DNA of 8,956 nucleotides from NCBI GenBank assembly GCA_041618535.1, contig JBFKFP010000117.1, positions 1-8,956 of the forward strand. Reading direction: 5' to 3'. Of this stretch, positions 1 to 5,703 are shown piece by piece. How positions within the stretch are numbered: the first letter of the stretch is position 1; each line of letters begins with the position of its first letter. Source of the stretch: SHLJ01 sp041618535 (GTDB lineage: Bacteria; Bacteroidota; Bacteroidia; Flavobacteriales; Flavobacteriaceae). The translations under genes were made by a program, and so were the position numbers. Under the pieces are notes generated by a model that was not told the DNA's origin, made no database searches, and saw only the letters and a program-made list of their open reading frames with translations.

Positions 1-79
1 GAGAGCAGGATTCGAACCTGCGAAGGTAAAAACCAACAGATTTACAGTCTGTCCTCGTTGGCCGCTTGAGTATCTCCCC
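1..79 (-). tRNA. tRNA-Tyr (anticodon GTA), 3' end cut by window edge
   Basis: The reverse strand starts with an acceptor strand GGGGAGA (79-73) and ends at base 1 with TCTC, so the last three acceptor bases, the discriminator and CCA lie outside the window. The anticodon stem ACAGA/TCTGT encloses loop CTGTAAA, giving anticodon GTA at 45-43. The extra arm between anticodon and T arms is long, as expected of a class II tRNA such as bacterial tRNA-Tyr. The T arm GCAGG-TTCGAAT-CCTGC is perfect. It follows tRNA-Thr by 31 bases and is probably co-transcribed with it. Confidence 0.95.
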
Positions 80-110
80 AAACTCTTTTTTCCAGTATTT
101 TCAAGAACTT

Positions 111-187
111 TGGAGCCGATAGAGGGACTCGAACCCACGACCTGCTGATTACAAATCAGCTGCTCTAGCCAGCTGAGCTATATCGGC
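111..187 (-). tRNA. tRNA-Thr (anticodon TGT)
   Basis: A complete cloverleaf can be read on the reverse strand. Acceptor GCCGATA (187-181) pairs with TATCGGC (121-115). The anticodon stem GCTGA/TCAGC holds loop TTTGTAA, giving anticodon TGT, which reads ACA and other threonine ACN codons. The T loop TTCGAGT is standard. The discriminator is T at 114, and CCA is encoded in the DNA at 113-111, so the gene is taken to 111. It is the first tRNA after the promoter at 238-268. Confidence 0.96.
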
Positions 188-208
188 CTTTACCACACTT
201 TTTTGTAT

Positions 209-236
209 AAAAAAAGTCCGCTATTTCTAACGGACT
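209..236 (-). terminator. Intrinsic terminator of the hpf transcript
   Basis: In the reverse-strand RNA, AGUCCG (236-231) pairs with CGGACU (220-215). The stem is extended by a U-G wobble, U-A and A-U to nine pairs and closed by a GAAA tetraloop (227-224). It is followed by an unbroken U run ending at 209. It lies 54 bases past the hpf stop codon and just before tRNA-Thr, so it should separate hpf mRNA from the tRNA operon. Confidence 0.85.
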
Positions 237-237
237 G

Positions 238-268
238 CAAATGTATTGATTTATTTTTTTAATCAAAA
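238..268 (-). promoter_or_regulatory. Bacteroidota-type promoter for the tRNA-Thr/tRNA-Tyr (probably tuf) operon
   Basis: On the reverse strand TTTTG (268-264) is followed after 18 bases by TACATTTG (245-238), an exact match to the Bacteroidota TAnnTTTG -7 box with a correctly spaced -33 TTG. Transcription should start near 234-230, leaving a leader of about 45 bases before tRNA-Thr. The box lies one base upstream of the hairpin that terminates hpf, so promoter and terminator are interleaved. The match is seen in the sequence; activity and start site are inferred. Confidence 0.75.
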
Positions 269-290
269 CCTTTTTAGGGAAAAATTTGAG

Positions 291-593
291 CTACAGATAG
301 GAACGAATTTTCTGCTTATGTCTTAAGAGTTGTCTTTCCAATGAATTCACCGCAGAATCTGCACCTTCCTCAAAGGTTTTACATGCCTTTTTAACCACAA
401 ATTTGTCACCGGGAACGTGGACCCTAGCCTCGAATATTTTGTTATTCTTTTCACTGGTATTTTCCACCTTTAAAAATACATCAGAACTGATAACCCGGTC
501 ATAAAATTGTTCCAATTTATCCATTCGTTTCTGAATGAACTCGATCAGTTTGCGATCGGCCGTGAAGTTTACAGATTGAGTGTTCACTTTCAT
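291..593 (-). CDS. hpf: Ribosome hibernation-promoting factor, short HPF/RaiA family
   Basis: The 100-residue product matches the HPF/RaiA (ribosomal subunit interface protein) family. In this family the protein binds the 30S decoding and tRNA channel and inactivates 70S ribosomes when growth slows. It opens with the typical beta strand (MKVNTQSVNF) followed by a helix (LIEFIQKRMDKLEQF, about 17-31). A strand with VFLKVEN (39-45), then ARVHVPG (56-62) and a basic C-terminal helix rich in R/K follow. The length covers only the N-terminal domain, so this is the short form without the dimerising C-terminal domain of long HPF. It starts 30 bases after xerC with ATG, has no Shine-Dalgarno, and is followed by a strong terminator. 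Co-transcription with xerC is likely. No separate promoter is obvious in the 30-base gap, though one inside the xerC 3' end cannot be excluded. Confidence 0.93.
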   Translation of the reverse strand: MKVNTQSVNFTADRKLIEFIQKRMDKLEQFYDRVISSDVFLKVENTSEKNNKIFEARVHVPGDKFVVKKACKTFEEGADSAVNSLERQLLRHKQKIRSYL

Positions 594-623
594 AATTAAA
601 GATTTAGGTTAGACAATCCCTCA

Positions 624-1517
624 TTAAGTCTTTTTTTGCCTGGGATGGGCCCTGGCATGCACCTTCTTCAGCTCGGCAATGCTACTATGAGTGTAAACCT
701 GGGTTGCCGCCAAGCTCGTGTGCCCAAGCAATTCCTTTACCGCATTAAGATCTGCGCCTTGATTCAGTAGGTGTGTTGCGAAAGAGTGCCTAAGGATGTG
801 AGGACTCTTTTTGACCTTCTGCGATGCCTTACTAAAATAACTATTTATAATTCTGTACACAAGAGTTTCGTATACTTTGACACCTTTTTTCGTTAAAAAC
901 ATGATCGAATCGTCTTCAAGCTCCTTAAGATTTTCACGTTCAGCCTTATAGCGAAGAAGGGTTTCTATAACTCCGCCCAGCAATGGCACCAGTCGCTCTT
1001 TATTTCGCTTGCCCAATACCTTTACATGCTTGTTTTCAAAATCGAAATCTGAGACTTTAAGACCTATCAATTCAGCTCTTCGCATCCCGGTAGTATAAAA
1101 AAGCTCGATAATGGCCTTATCTCTCAACCCCTCGAAGGAATCATCAAAATTCAAATCATCCAAAACTGTTTCCATTTCCTTTTCCGAAAAAGGAACCTGA
1201 ACCTTTTTACTGGTCTTGAGCGCCTTATGACGGGACAAAGGATTGATTTTTATATCCGAAGTTTTCAACAGGAATTTATAATAAGCATTCAGCGAGCTGA
1301 TCTTTCTGTTCACCGTTCTGTTTGACAATCCATGATCAACCAGCCTGATGATCCAATTCCTGATTACCACATAGTCGGCATTTTTGATCTGTTGAAGATC
1401 GAAATCATTGCGGGCGAAGTCCTGAAAAGCTTCAAGGTCTCGGCGGTAAGCATTGATGGTGTGAACGGAATAATTCTTTTCCAGGGAGAGATAATCGAGA
1501 AACGATTTGAAGGCCAT
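624..1517 (-). CDS. xerC: Tyrosine recombinase XerC
   Basis: A 297-residue tyrosine recombinase, the normal length for XerC/XerD, which resolve chromosome dimers at dif near the division septum. The N-terminal SAM-like core-binding domain spans roughly 1-90 (ending LNAYYKFLLK). The catalytic domain spans about 107-285. All catalytic residues are visible: R146 in TTGMRRAEL, K170 in VLGKRNKERLVPL, H240 and R243 in HILRHSFATHLL, H266 in LGHTSLAATQVYTH and nucleophile Y275. The ATG start at 1517 gives the usual compact N-terminus. It sits between rpsU and hpf, the standard place for the chromosomal xerC-like copy in Flavobacteriia, so it is a housekeeping recombinase and not a mobile-element integrase. 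A second Xer (XerD) is expected elsewhere in the genome. The XerC label rests mainly on this context; sequence alone separates XerC from XerD poorly. No Shine-Dalgarno precedes it, and no perfect promoter was found between the rpsU terminator and the start. Confidence 0.93.
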   Translation of the reverse strand: MAFKSFLDYLSLEKNYSVHTINAYRRDLEAFQDFARNDFDLQQIKNADYVVIRNWIIRLVDHGLSNRTVNRKISSLNAYYKFLLKTSDIKINPLSRHKALKTSKKVQVPFSEKEMETVLDDLNFDDSFEGLRDKAIIELFYTTGMRRAELIGLKVSDFDFENKHVKVLGKRNKERLVPLLGGVIETLLRYKAERENLKELEDDSIMFLTKKGVKVYETLVYRIINSYFSKASQKVKKSPHILRHSFATHLLNQGADLNAVKELLGHTSLAATQVYTHSSIAELKKVHARAHPRQKKT

Positions 1518-1566
1518 GAGCGTGAATTGTGCAGAACTAAATTTACAAAAGAAATCTCAATCGCAT

Positions 1567-1596
1567 AAAAAATCCCGGACTGTCGGGTCCGGGATT
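1567..1596 (-). terminator. Intrinsic terminator of rpsU
   Basis: A perfect 10-bp inverted repeat, aatcccggac (1571-1580) and gtccgggatt (1587-1596), encloses a 6-base loop. On the reverse strand the GC-rich stem ends in a run of six T's (1572-1567). It starts 20 bases after the rpsU stop codon and before xerC, so it should end or attenuate the rpsU transcript. xerC then depends on readthrough or on an unrecognised promoter. Confidence 0.88.
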
Positions 1597-1616
1597 AAAG
1601 CATTATCTTTTTTTCG

Positions 1617-1811
1617 CTACAGGTCTTCGGCATCCCTAAGACGCTGAATGTACTGAGCTTTCTGTATTGTCGCTCTACGCTTAACAGAAGGTTTTGTGTA
1701 CTGCTTTCTTGTACGCAGCTGACGCATTGTTCCAGTTTTATCAAACTTACGCTTGAAACGCTTCAACGCTCTGTCTATATTTTCACCTTCTTTAATCGGA
1801 ATAATCAACAT
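1617..1811 (-). CDS. rpsU: Small ribosomal subunit protein bS21
   Basis: A 64-residue, highly basic protein matching bS21. It has the family opening MLIIPIKEGENIDRALKRFK and a long basic helical tail. bS21 sits on the 30S platform next to bS18 and bS6. In Flavobacteriia, structural work on the Flavobacterium johnsoniae ribosome showed these proteins sequestering the 16S anti-Shine-Dalgarno sequence; as I recall, bS21 Tyr54 takes part. Residue 54 here is a tyrosine (KAQY). The gene has its own TAnnTTTG promoter, a short leader of about 31 bases, a near-perfect Shine-Dalgarno and a terminator, so it forms a single-gene transcription unit. The strong Shine-Dalgarno, absent from every other complete gene here, suggests that bS21 limits its own synthesis: ribosomes lacking bS21 would expose the anti-Shine-Dalgarno and translate rpsU preferentially. 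The regulation is inferred; the protein identity is very secure. Confidence 0.98.
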   Translation of the reverse strand: MLIIPIKEGENIDRALKRFKRKFDKTGTMRQLRTRKQYTKPSVKRRATIQKAQYIQRLRDAEDL

Positions 1812-1819
1812 AGGCCTTA

Positions 1820-1826
1820 ACCTCCT
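1820..1826 (-). promoter_or_regulatory. Strong Shine-Dalgarno of rpsU
   Basis: On the reverse strand AGGAGGT precedes the rpsU ATG, with 8 bases between the motif and the start codon. Seven consecutive bases can pair with the 16S anti-Shine-Dalgarno. The regions upstream of hpf, xerC, the acyl-CoA dehydrogenase, the symporter, the channel, the PspC gene and the DUF2851 gene show no comparable motif. This is consistent with bS21-dependent autoregulation in Bacteroidota. Confidence 0.9.
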
Positions 1827-1848
1827 CTCTGTTAAAATTTTTCAGGTG

Positions 1849-1878
1849 CAAATATACTAAGTTAATCAAAATTAGCAA
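1849..1878 (-). promoter_or_regulatory. Bacteroidota-type promoter of rpsU
   Basis: On the reverse strand TTG (1878-1876) is followed after 19 bases by TATATTTG (1856-1849), an exact match to TAnnTTTG. A start site near 1844-1841 would give a leader of about 30 bases that holds little more than the Shine-Dalgarno. It lies in the 82-base gap between the acyl-CoA dehydrogenase stop and rpsU. Confidence 0.78.
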
Positions 1879-1893
1879 TTCCAAATAATAAAT

Positions 1894-3060
1894 TTATATC
1901 GGACGGTTATATTCCTTGCCATCAATCACCATTTTGGCAACGATCTCGCGTAGTATTTCTGATGTGCCACCACCTATAGGGCCAAGCCTGCTGTCCCGGA
2001 ATAACCGGGCCATCGGATAGTCCTCCATATATCCATAACCCCCAAGGAACTGCAAACAGTCATAAATGGTCTCATCTGCCATTTTTGTAGATCTCAGTTT
2101 TGCAATTGTGGCTTCTTTAACCGGGTATTCTCCCTTGTTGAGCAAATAAGCTGTTTGGTAATTATAGGCTTTACAAATATCCATTTCCGAATACCGTTCT
2201 GCGAATTTATGACGCAGGGCCTGGTATTCATCAAGTCGCTTCCCGAAAGTTTTGCGCTCACTCATATACTGCCTTACATAATCGAGTGCATATTCAGCCC
2301 TTGCATGAGCATTTATAGCCATCAAAAGACGCTCTAATGCAAAATGTTGCATGATATATGGAAATCCCTTGCCTTCATCGCCAAGAAGGTTTTCCGCAGG
2401 AATCTTTACATTATCGAAGGCTATCTCTGCCGTGTCGGAGGCCCGCCATCCCAGTTTATTCAGCTTGGAAACCGAAACTCCCTTAAAATTTCTGTCCACC
2501 ACAAACATGCTGATTCCCTTATTTCCGAGTTCCGGACTTGTTTTCGCAGCTACAACCATGTAGTCGCAATACACCCCATTCGTTATAAAAGTTTTAGACC
2601 CATTCAGGATGTAGGTCTCACCATGCTTCTCGGCTGTGCTTCGCATTCCGGCAACATCACTTCCTCCAAATGGTTCAGTAACGGCCAGGCAGCCTATCTT
2701 CTTACCACTTATGCTGTCTGACAAATATTTTTGTTTGATATGATGGGATCCCTCGGCATTCAGATGTGTCATGGCCAGGTATATGTGCGCCCATATAGCG
2801 GCAGCAAATCCTCCTGAATTGATCTTCTGAAGTTCTTCAAGAAGGATTACCGAATAAAATAAATCCAGATCATGGCCGCCATAAGCTTCCGGATATGGAA
2901 GACCGAAGTAACCCATCTCACCGAAACGCTCCCATATAAATCTGTCTATAGTACCGCTCTCTTCCCATTTCTCAATATGAGGTCTGACCTCTTTTTCAAG
3001 AAACTTCTGGAGACTGGTTCGAAACATTTGATGTTCTTCAGAGAAGTACAAATCCTTCAT
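1894..3060 (-). CDS. Acyl-CoA dehydrogenase, long-chain (LCAD/IVD-like) type
   Basis: A 388-residue flavoprotein of the acyl-CoA dehydrogenase family, which oxidises an acyl-CoA to the trans-2-enoyl-CoA with FAD and passes electrons to ETF. The N-terminal helical domain (about 1-120) ends before the FAD/substrate signature CLAVTEPFGGSDVAG (124-138). A beta domain follows with FITNG (158-162). The C-terminal helical domain carries RKTFGKRL (269-276) and GGYGYMEDYPMARLFRD (340-356). Where medium- and short-chain enzymes have the catalytic glutamate (EGT), this protein has GGGT (363-366). A glutamate occurs instead at E243 in ALERLLMAINA, the position used by long-chain and isovaleryl-CoA dehydrogenases. 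Branched or long acyl substrates are therefore more likely, but the exact substrate cannot be read. The ATG start at 3060 gives a standard N-terminus. It follows the helix-hairpin-helix gene by 12 bases and is probably co-transcribed. No clear terminator follows it. Confidence 0.93.
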   Translation of the reverse strand: MKDLYFSEEHQMFRTSLQKFLEKEVRPHIEKWEESGTIDRFIWERFGEMGYFGLPYPEAYGGHDLDLFYSVILLEELQKINSGGFAAAIWAHIYLAMTHLNAEGSHHIKQKYLSDSISGKKIGCLAVTEPFGGSDVAGMRSTAEKHGETYILNGSKTFITNGVYCDYMVVAAKTSPELGNKGISMFVVDRNFKGVSVSKLNKLGWRASDTAEIAFDNVKIPAENLLGDEGKGFPYIMQHFALERLLMAINAHARAEYALDYVRQYMSERKTFGKRLDEYQALRHKFAERYSEMDICKAYNYQTAYLLNKGEYPVKEATIAKLRSTKMADETIYDCLQFLGGYGYMEDYPMARLFRDSRLGPIGGGTSEILREIVAKMVIDGKEYNRPI

Positions 3061-3072
3061 AGCAAAACGTGT

Positions 3073-3948
3073 TTAATCGAGCGACAAATATAGTTGAATT
3101 ATCGCAATTTTGTTTTGAGGAAAATCTTTAACTTTTGTTAATTCCTCCCACGATTTAAAGCCCTCTCTCAGGGTTCTCTGCTTCACGATCTCATGCGCCA
3201 GTTCATAGTCTATATGCTGAACAGTAACCAATTGTTCCACGGTTGCACTGTTCAAAGAAATCTTCTCAACCTGCCTTGGGGATTTGACTACAAAGCGATT
3301 TTCGATGCGTTCGATGACCTCCGGACTCAATCCATAGACATCCGCCAGCTGAACGCTGTGTAAAAATCCGCCGGGGAAAGAATTCCTTAAACGAATTATC
3401 CGTTCGGAAAGGACTTTACCAACCCCGTTTACCAATTGAAGTTCCCCGACTGTGGCTTTATTGAGATCCTTTTTATCCGCATAACTCAATTCGGTGTCAA
3501 AATATGGACTTTCAACTGATTTCACAGATCTGTTGGAGACCCATTCCGGAAACCTGAACATAGGGCTTATTTCCGCAAGGAGGGAATCTGAAATTCCGGT
3601 TACTTTCTGAAATTCTTCTGCTGTGTTGACCCAGAGCCCCTTCTTCCTGTGTTTTAGCAGGCGATCTATCTCCTCAGGCACCATTCCCAGCATATACCCT
3701 TTAAAATCACTGATGAAATTCGGGTTGAATGGCCGTACTTCAGATTTGGTTTCATGGCTATAGACTACCATCAGGGAATCTATCTCTTGTTGCACAGCTT
3801 CCTGATGGGTCCTGTCAATGCTAAATCGTTTCTTTGAGTTCTGAACTTTATAATATAGGAGCTCTAATCCTATAACAAGGAATAGCAAAAGAAAGATCCC
3901 ATTGCGCTGCTGGTGTGTGAATCGCAATGGGATCTTTTTTTGTTTCAT
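3073..3948 (-). CDS. Membrane-anchored helix-hairpin-helix (ComEA-like) protein
   Basis: A 291-residue protein. A short basic N-terminus (MKQKKIPLRFTHQQR) precedes one hydrophobic segment (about 17-33, GIFLLLFLVIGLELLYY), suggesting anchoring in the inner membrane with the rest outside the cytoplasm. Three helix-hairpin-helix-like units follow: about 74-131, 160-220 (DLNKATVGELQLVNGVGKVLS, with the GVG hairpin at 175-177) and 230-290 (SLNSATVEQL...). Such units bind DNA non-specifically, as in ComEA, the DNA-uptake receptor, but flavobacterial members are larger than classical ComEA and their role is not established. The ATG start is 9 bases after the symporter stop. The first 20 codons contain a perfect 15-bp inverted repeat (listed separately). 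The acyl-CoA dehydrogenase follows after 12 bases. A DNA-uptake role is a family-level inference; no other competence gene is visible here. Confidence 0.85.
   Translation of the reverse strand: MKQKKIPLRFTHQQRNGIFLLLFLVIGLELLYYKVQNSKKRFSIDRTHQEAVQQEIDSLMVVYSHETKSEVRPFNPNFISDFKGYMLGMVPEEIDRLLKHRKKGLWVNTAEEFQKVTGISDSLLAEISPMFRFPEWVSNRSVKSVESPYFDTELSYADKKDLNKATVGELQLVNGVGKVLSERIIRLRNSFPGGFLHSVQLADVYGLSPEVIERIENRFVVKSPRQVEKISLNSATVEQLVTVQHIDYELAHEIVKQRTLREGFKSWEELTKVKDFPQNKIAIIQLYLSLD
3888..3941. repeat. 15-bp perfect inverted repeat (terminator-like hairpin) in the 5' coding region of the helix-hairpin-helix gene
   Basis: aaagatcccattgcg (3892-3906) is the exact reverse complement of cgcaatgggatcttt (3923-3937), with a 16-base loop. 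One G-U wobble and three A-T pairs can lengthen the stem outward to 3888/3941. It lies in codons 4-19 of the helix-hairpin-helix gene, about 20 bases past the symporter stop. On the plus strand it is followed by a T run (3935-3941). On the minus, coding strand it is followed by TTTCTTTTG. It could terminate or attenuate the symporter transcript, protect an mRNA end, or limit translation of the downstream gene. The repeat is certain; the function is inferred. Confidence 0.8.
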
Positions 3949-3957
3949 GCTATTAGG

Positions 3958-5595
3958 TTACTCCCTATCAGCCCGGATGGCTTCAACATATTTTGTCACT
4001 TCCTCTCTGACTCTCGGGAAGAGCAATAAGAGACCGATCATATTCGGGAATACAAGAGCCAGAATCATGGCATCGGAGAATTTGATAACCGCATCCAGGG
4101 TAGCAGCTGCGCCAATCACAACAAATACAAGGAATAGAATTTTATAGAGAATATCTGCAGTTTTACCTTTTCCAAACAGATACTTCCACGACTGAAGTCC
4201 GTAATAGGACCATGAGATCATTGTAGAAAATGCGAACAGAACTATTGCGATGGTGAGAACGTAAGAGAACCCGGGGATGACCGAATCAAAAGCCATGGAT
4301 GTCAGATCCACTCCGCCTACTGTAGTTCCATCAGAATTAAGCAGAACGCTACTGGCTGAATCTCCCGCCGCACCGTATTGGAAAATACTCTGAACATTAT
4401 CGCCGTCAATATTAAAGAATATGATAACCAGTGCGGTCATAGTACATATGACAACCGTATCGATAAAGGGTTCTAGCAGGGCCACTACACCTTCTGAGGC
4501 CGGGTATTTTGTCCTTACGGCAGAGTGAGCAATAGCTGCAGAACCTGCTCCTGCCTCATTGGAGAATGCCGCTCTCTGGAAGCCTACGATAAGTACCCCG
4601 ACCAAACCACCAAGTCCGGCCATCGGGGTAAAGGCACCGTCAAAGATCAATCCGAAGGCATCATCAATATAACTGAAATTAGCGAAAATGATCACCAGTG
4701 CAGCCAATACGTAGATACCGGCCATAAATGGGACTATCTTTTCAGTAATGCTGGCAATTCTTTTAATGCCGCCTATGATCACAATTCCAACAAGAATGGC
4801 GAGGATCAATCCTATAACAAAACCCGTTGAACCACCTTTAAGCCCCAGTAGTGATGAAAGCTGCACGGTGGCTTGGTTAGACTGAAATGCGTTCCCGCCT
4901 CCGAAGGAGGCACCGATACAGAGAATGGCAAACAGTCCCGCTAAAACTCTTCCCAATCCAGCCATCTTTCGCTCCCTCAGCCCCTTGGAAAGGTAATACA
5001 TGGGGCCGCCATAAACCGTTCCGTCTTCATCCACGTCCCGATAGGTAACACCAAGGGTACACTCAACAAACTTTGTTGACATCCCGATCAGTCCACATAC
5101 GATCATCCAGAAGGTCGCTCCGGGTCCACCAAGAGCGATGGCAATAGCTACCCCGGCAATATTACCCAGCCCGACAGTTCCGGAGACCGCAGTTGCGAGG
5201 GCCTGGAAATGACTCACTTCACCCTCCTTACTTTCATCCCTGATGGTATCCGGAAGATCGCCCTCAACAATGTTGACCGCTACCTTCTCTTCAACTCCAT
5301 GGCCTTCGATATCGTCGTATTTACCTCTAACCGTGTTAACAGCCAGTGGAAATTTAAGGATGTTTGGAAACCTGAATATCACAGTAAAAAACGTTGCCCC
5401 GCAAACCAATAAAATAACCACAAATGGGATATTGTATTCTCCAATCGTAACCGGATACAGCACCAGTCCTTCCCAGGCCTCGGCTATCGGCATAAAAGCA
5501 TCATTAACACGTTCGTCAAGACCTCTCTCAGCTTCCTGAGCAGAGGAGATAAACGGCAAGAACAGACTTAAAATCAGGAGAAAATAATGCTTCAT
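3958..5595 (-). CDS. Alanine/glycine:cation (sodium) symporter, AGCS family
   Basis: A 545-residue polytopic membrane protein of the AGCS family (DagA/AlsT type), which imports alanine, glycine or related small amino acids with Na+ (some members H+). The family signatures are clear: SHFQALATAVSGTVGLGNIA (128-147), GGPGATFWM (156-164), DGTVYGGPMYYL (191-202), FQRAAFSNEAGAGSAA (339-354) and SWSYYGLQSWKYLFG (461-475). It is about 80-100 residues longer than typical members for three reasons. The N-terminus begins with a signal-peptide-like segment ending SSAQEAE (18-23). A hydrophilic acidic loop lies at about 91-127. A polar insert lies at about 396-435, between membrane segments. The ATG at 5595 puts the signal-like segment first and has no Shine-Dalgarno. 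It heads a tight cluster with the helix-hairpin-helix and acyl-CoA dehydrogenase genes. The substrate is not resolvable from sequence. Confidence 0.94.
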   Translation of the reverse strand: MKHYFLLILSLFLPFISSAQEAERGLDERVNDAFMPIAEAWEGLVLYPVTIGEYNIPFVVILLVCGATFFTVIFRFPNILKFPLAVNTVRGKYDDIEGHGVEEKVAVNIVEGDLPDTIRDESKEGEVSHFQALATAVSGTVGLGNIAGVAIAIALGGPGATFWMIVCGLIGMSTKFVECTLGVTYRDVDEDGTVYGGPMYYLSKGLRERKMAGLGRVLAGLFAILCIGASFGGGNAFQSNQATVQLSSLLGLKGGSTGFVIGLILAILVGIVIIGGIKRIASITEKIVPFMAGIYVLAALVIIFANFSYIDDAFGLIFDGAFTPMAGLGGLVGVLIVGFQRAAFSNEAGAGSAAIAHSAVRTKYPASEGVVALLEPFIDTVVICTMTALVIIFFNIDGDNVQSIFQYGAAGDSASSVLLNSDGTTVGGVDLTSMAFDSVIPGFSYVLTIAIVLFAFSTMISWSYYGLQSWKYLFGKGKTADILYKILFLVFVVIGAAATLDAVIKFSDAMILALVFPNMIGLLLLFPRVREEVTKYVEAIRADRE

Positions 5596-5703
5596 GATAA
5601 ATTATTATTAGTTAGTCGTTTTTTCAGTTAAGAAGTGTAATTCACGGGCAAGATGCTAAAAAAAAACGAGTTTTTAAAACAAATGCTGTTAAAAGCAGAA
5701 GGC
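5596..5703. other. Intergenic region between the K+ channel and symporter clusters
   Basis: This 108-base AT-rich gap separates two gene clusters and should hold the channel terminator and the symporter promoter. On the reverse strand I see only a weak 4-bp hairpin (TGCT/AGCA, 5697-5684) followed by TTTGTTTT, plus a run of nine T's (5667-5659). There is no exact TAnnTTTG; the closest is AGCATTTG (5687-5680). No small gene is supported. Confidence 0.5.

Noticed and set aside
624..1517. Tyrosine recombinase as an integrase next to tRNA genes (integrated element)
   Set aside because: Length, motifs and the conserved rpsU/hpf context identify a housekeeping Xer recombinase. The tRNA genes are not duplicated in part and no attachment-site repeat was seen.
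1518..1566. Possible xerC promoter TAAATTTA on the reverse strand
   Set aside because: It differs from TAnnTTTG at the last base, and the nearest upstream TTG is only about 12 bases away, too close for a -33 element.
2344..2721. 125-residue open frame on the plus strand
   Set aside because: It lies wholly antisense to the acyl-CoA dehydrogenase, has no recognisable domain, and has a low-complexity-free but unfamiliar composition; it is a shadow of the real gene. The same applies to the other plus-strand frames at 1332-1568, 2155-2337, 2872-3093, 3902-4147, 4525-4830, 5209-5539 and 7834-8097.
3073..3948. Helix-hairpin-helix protein as evidence for a competence locus
   Set aside because: No comEC, pilus or ssb/dprA gene is nearby; the neighbours are a symporter and an acyl-CoA dehydrogenase, so a competence role is not supported by context.
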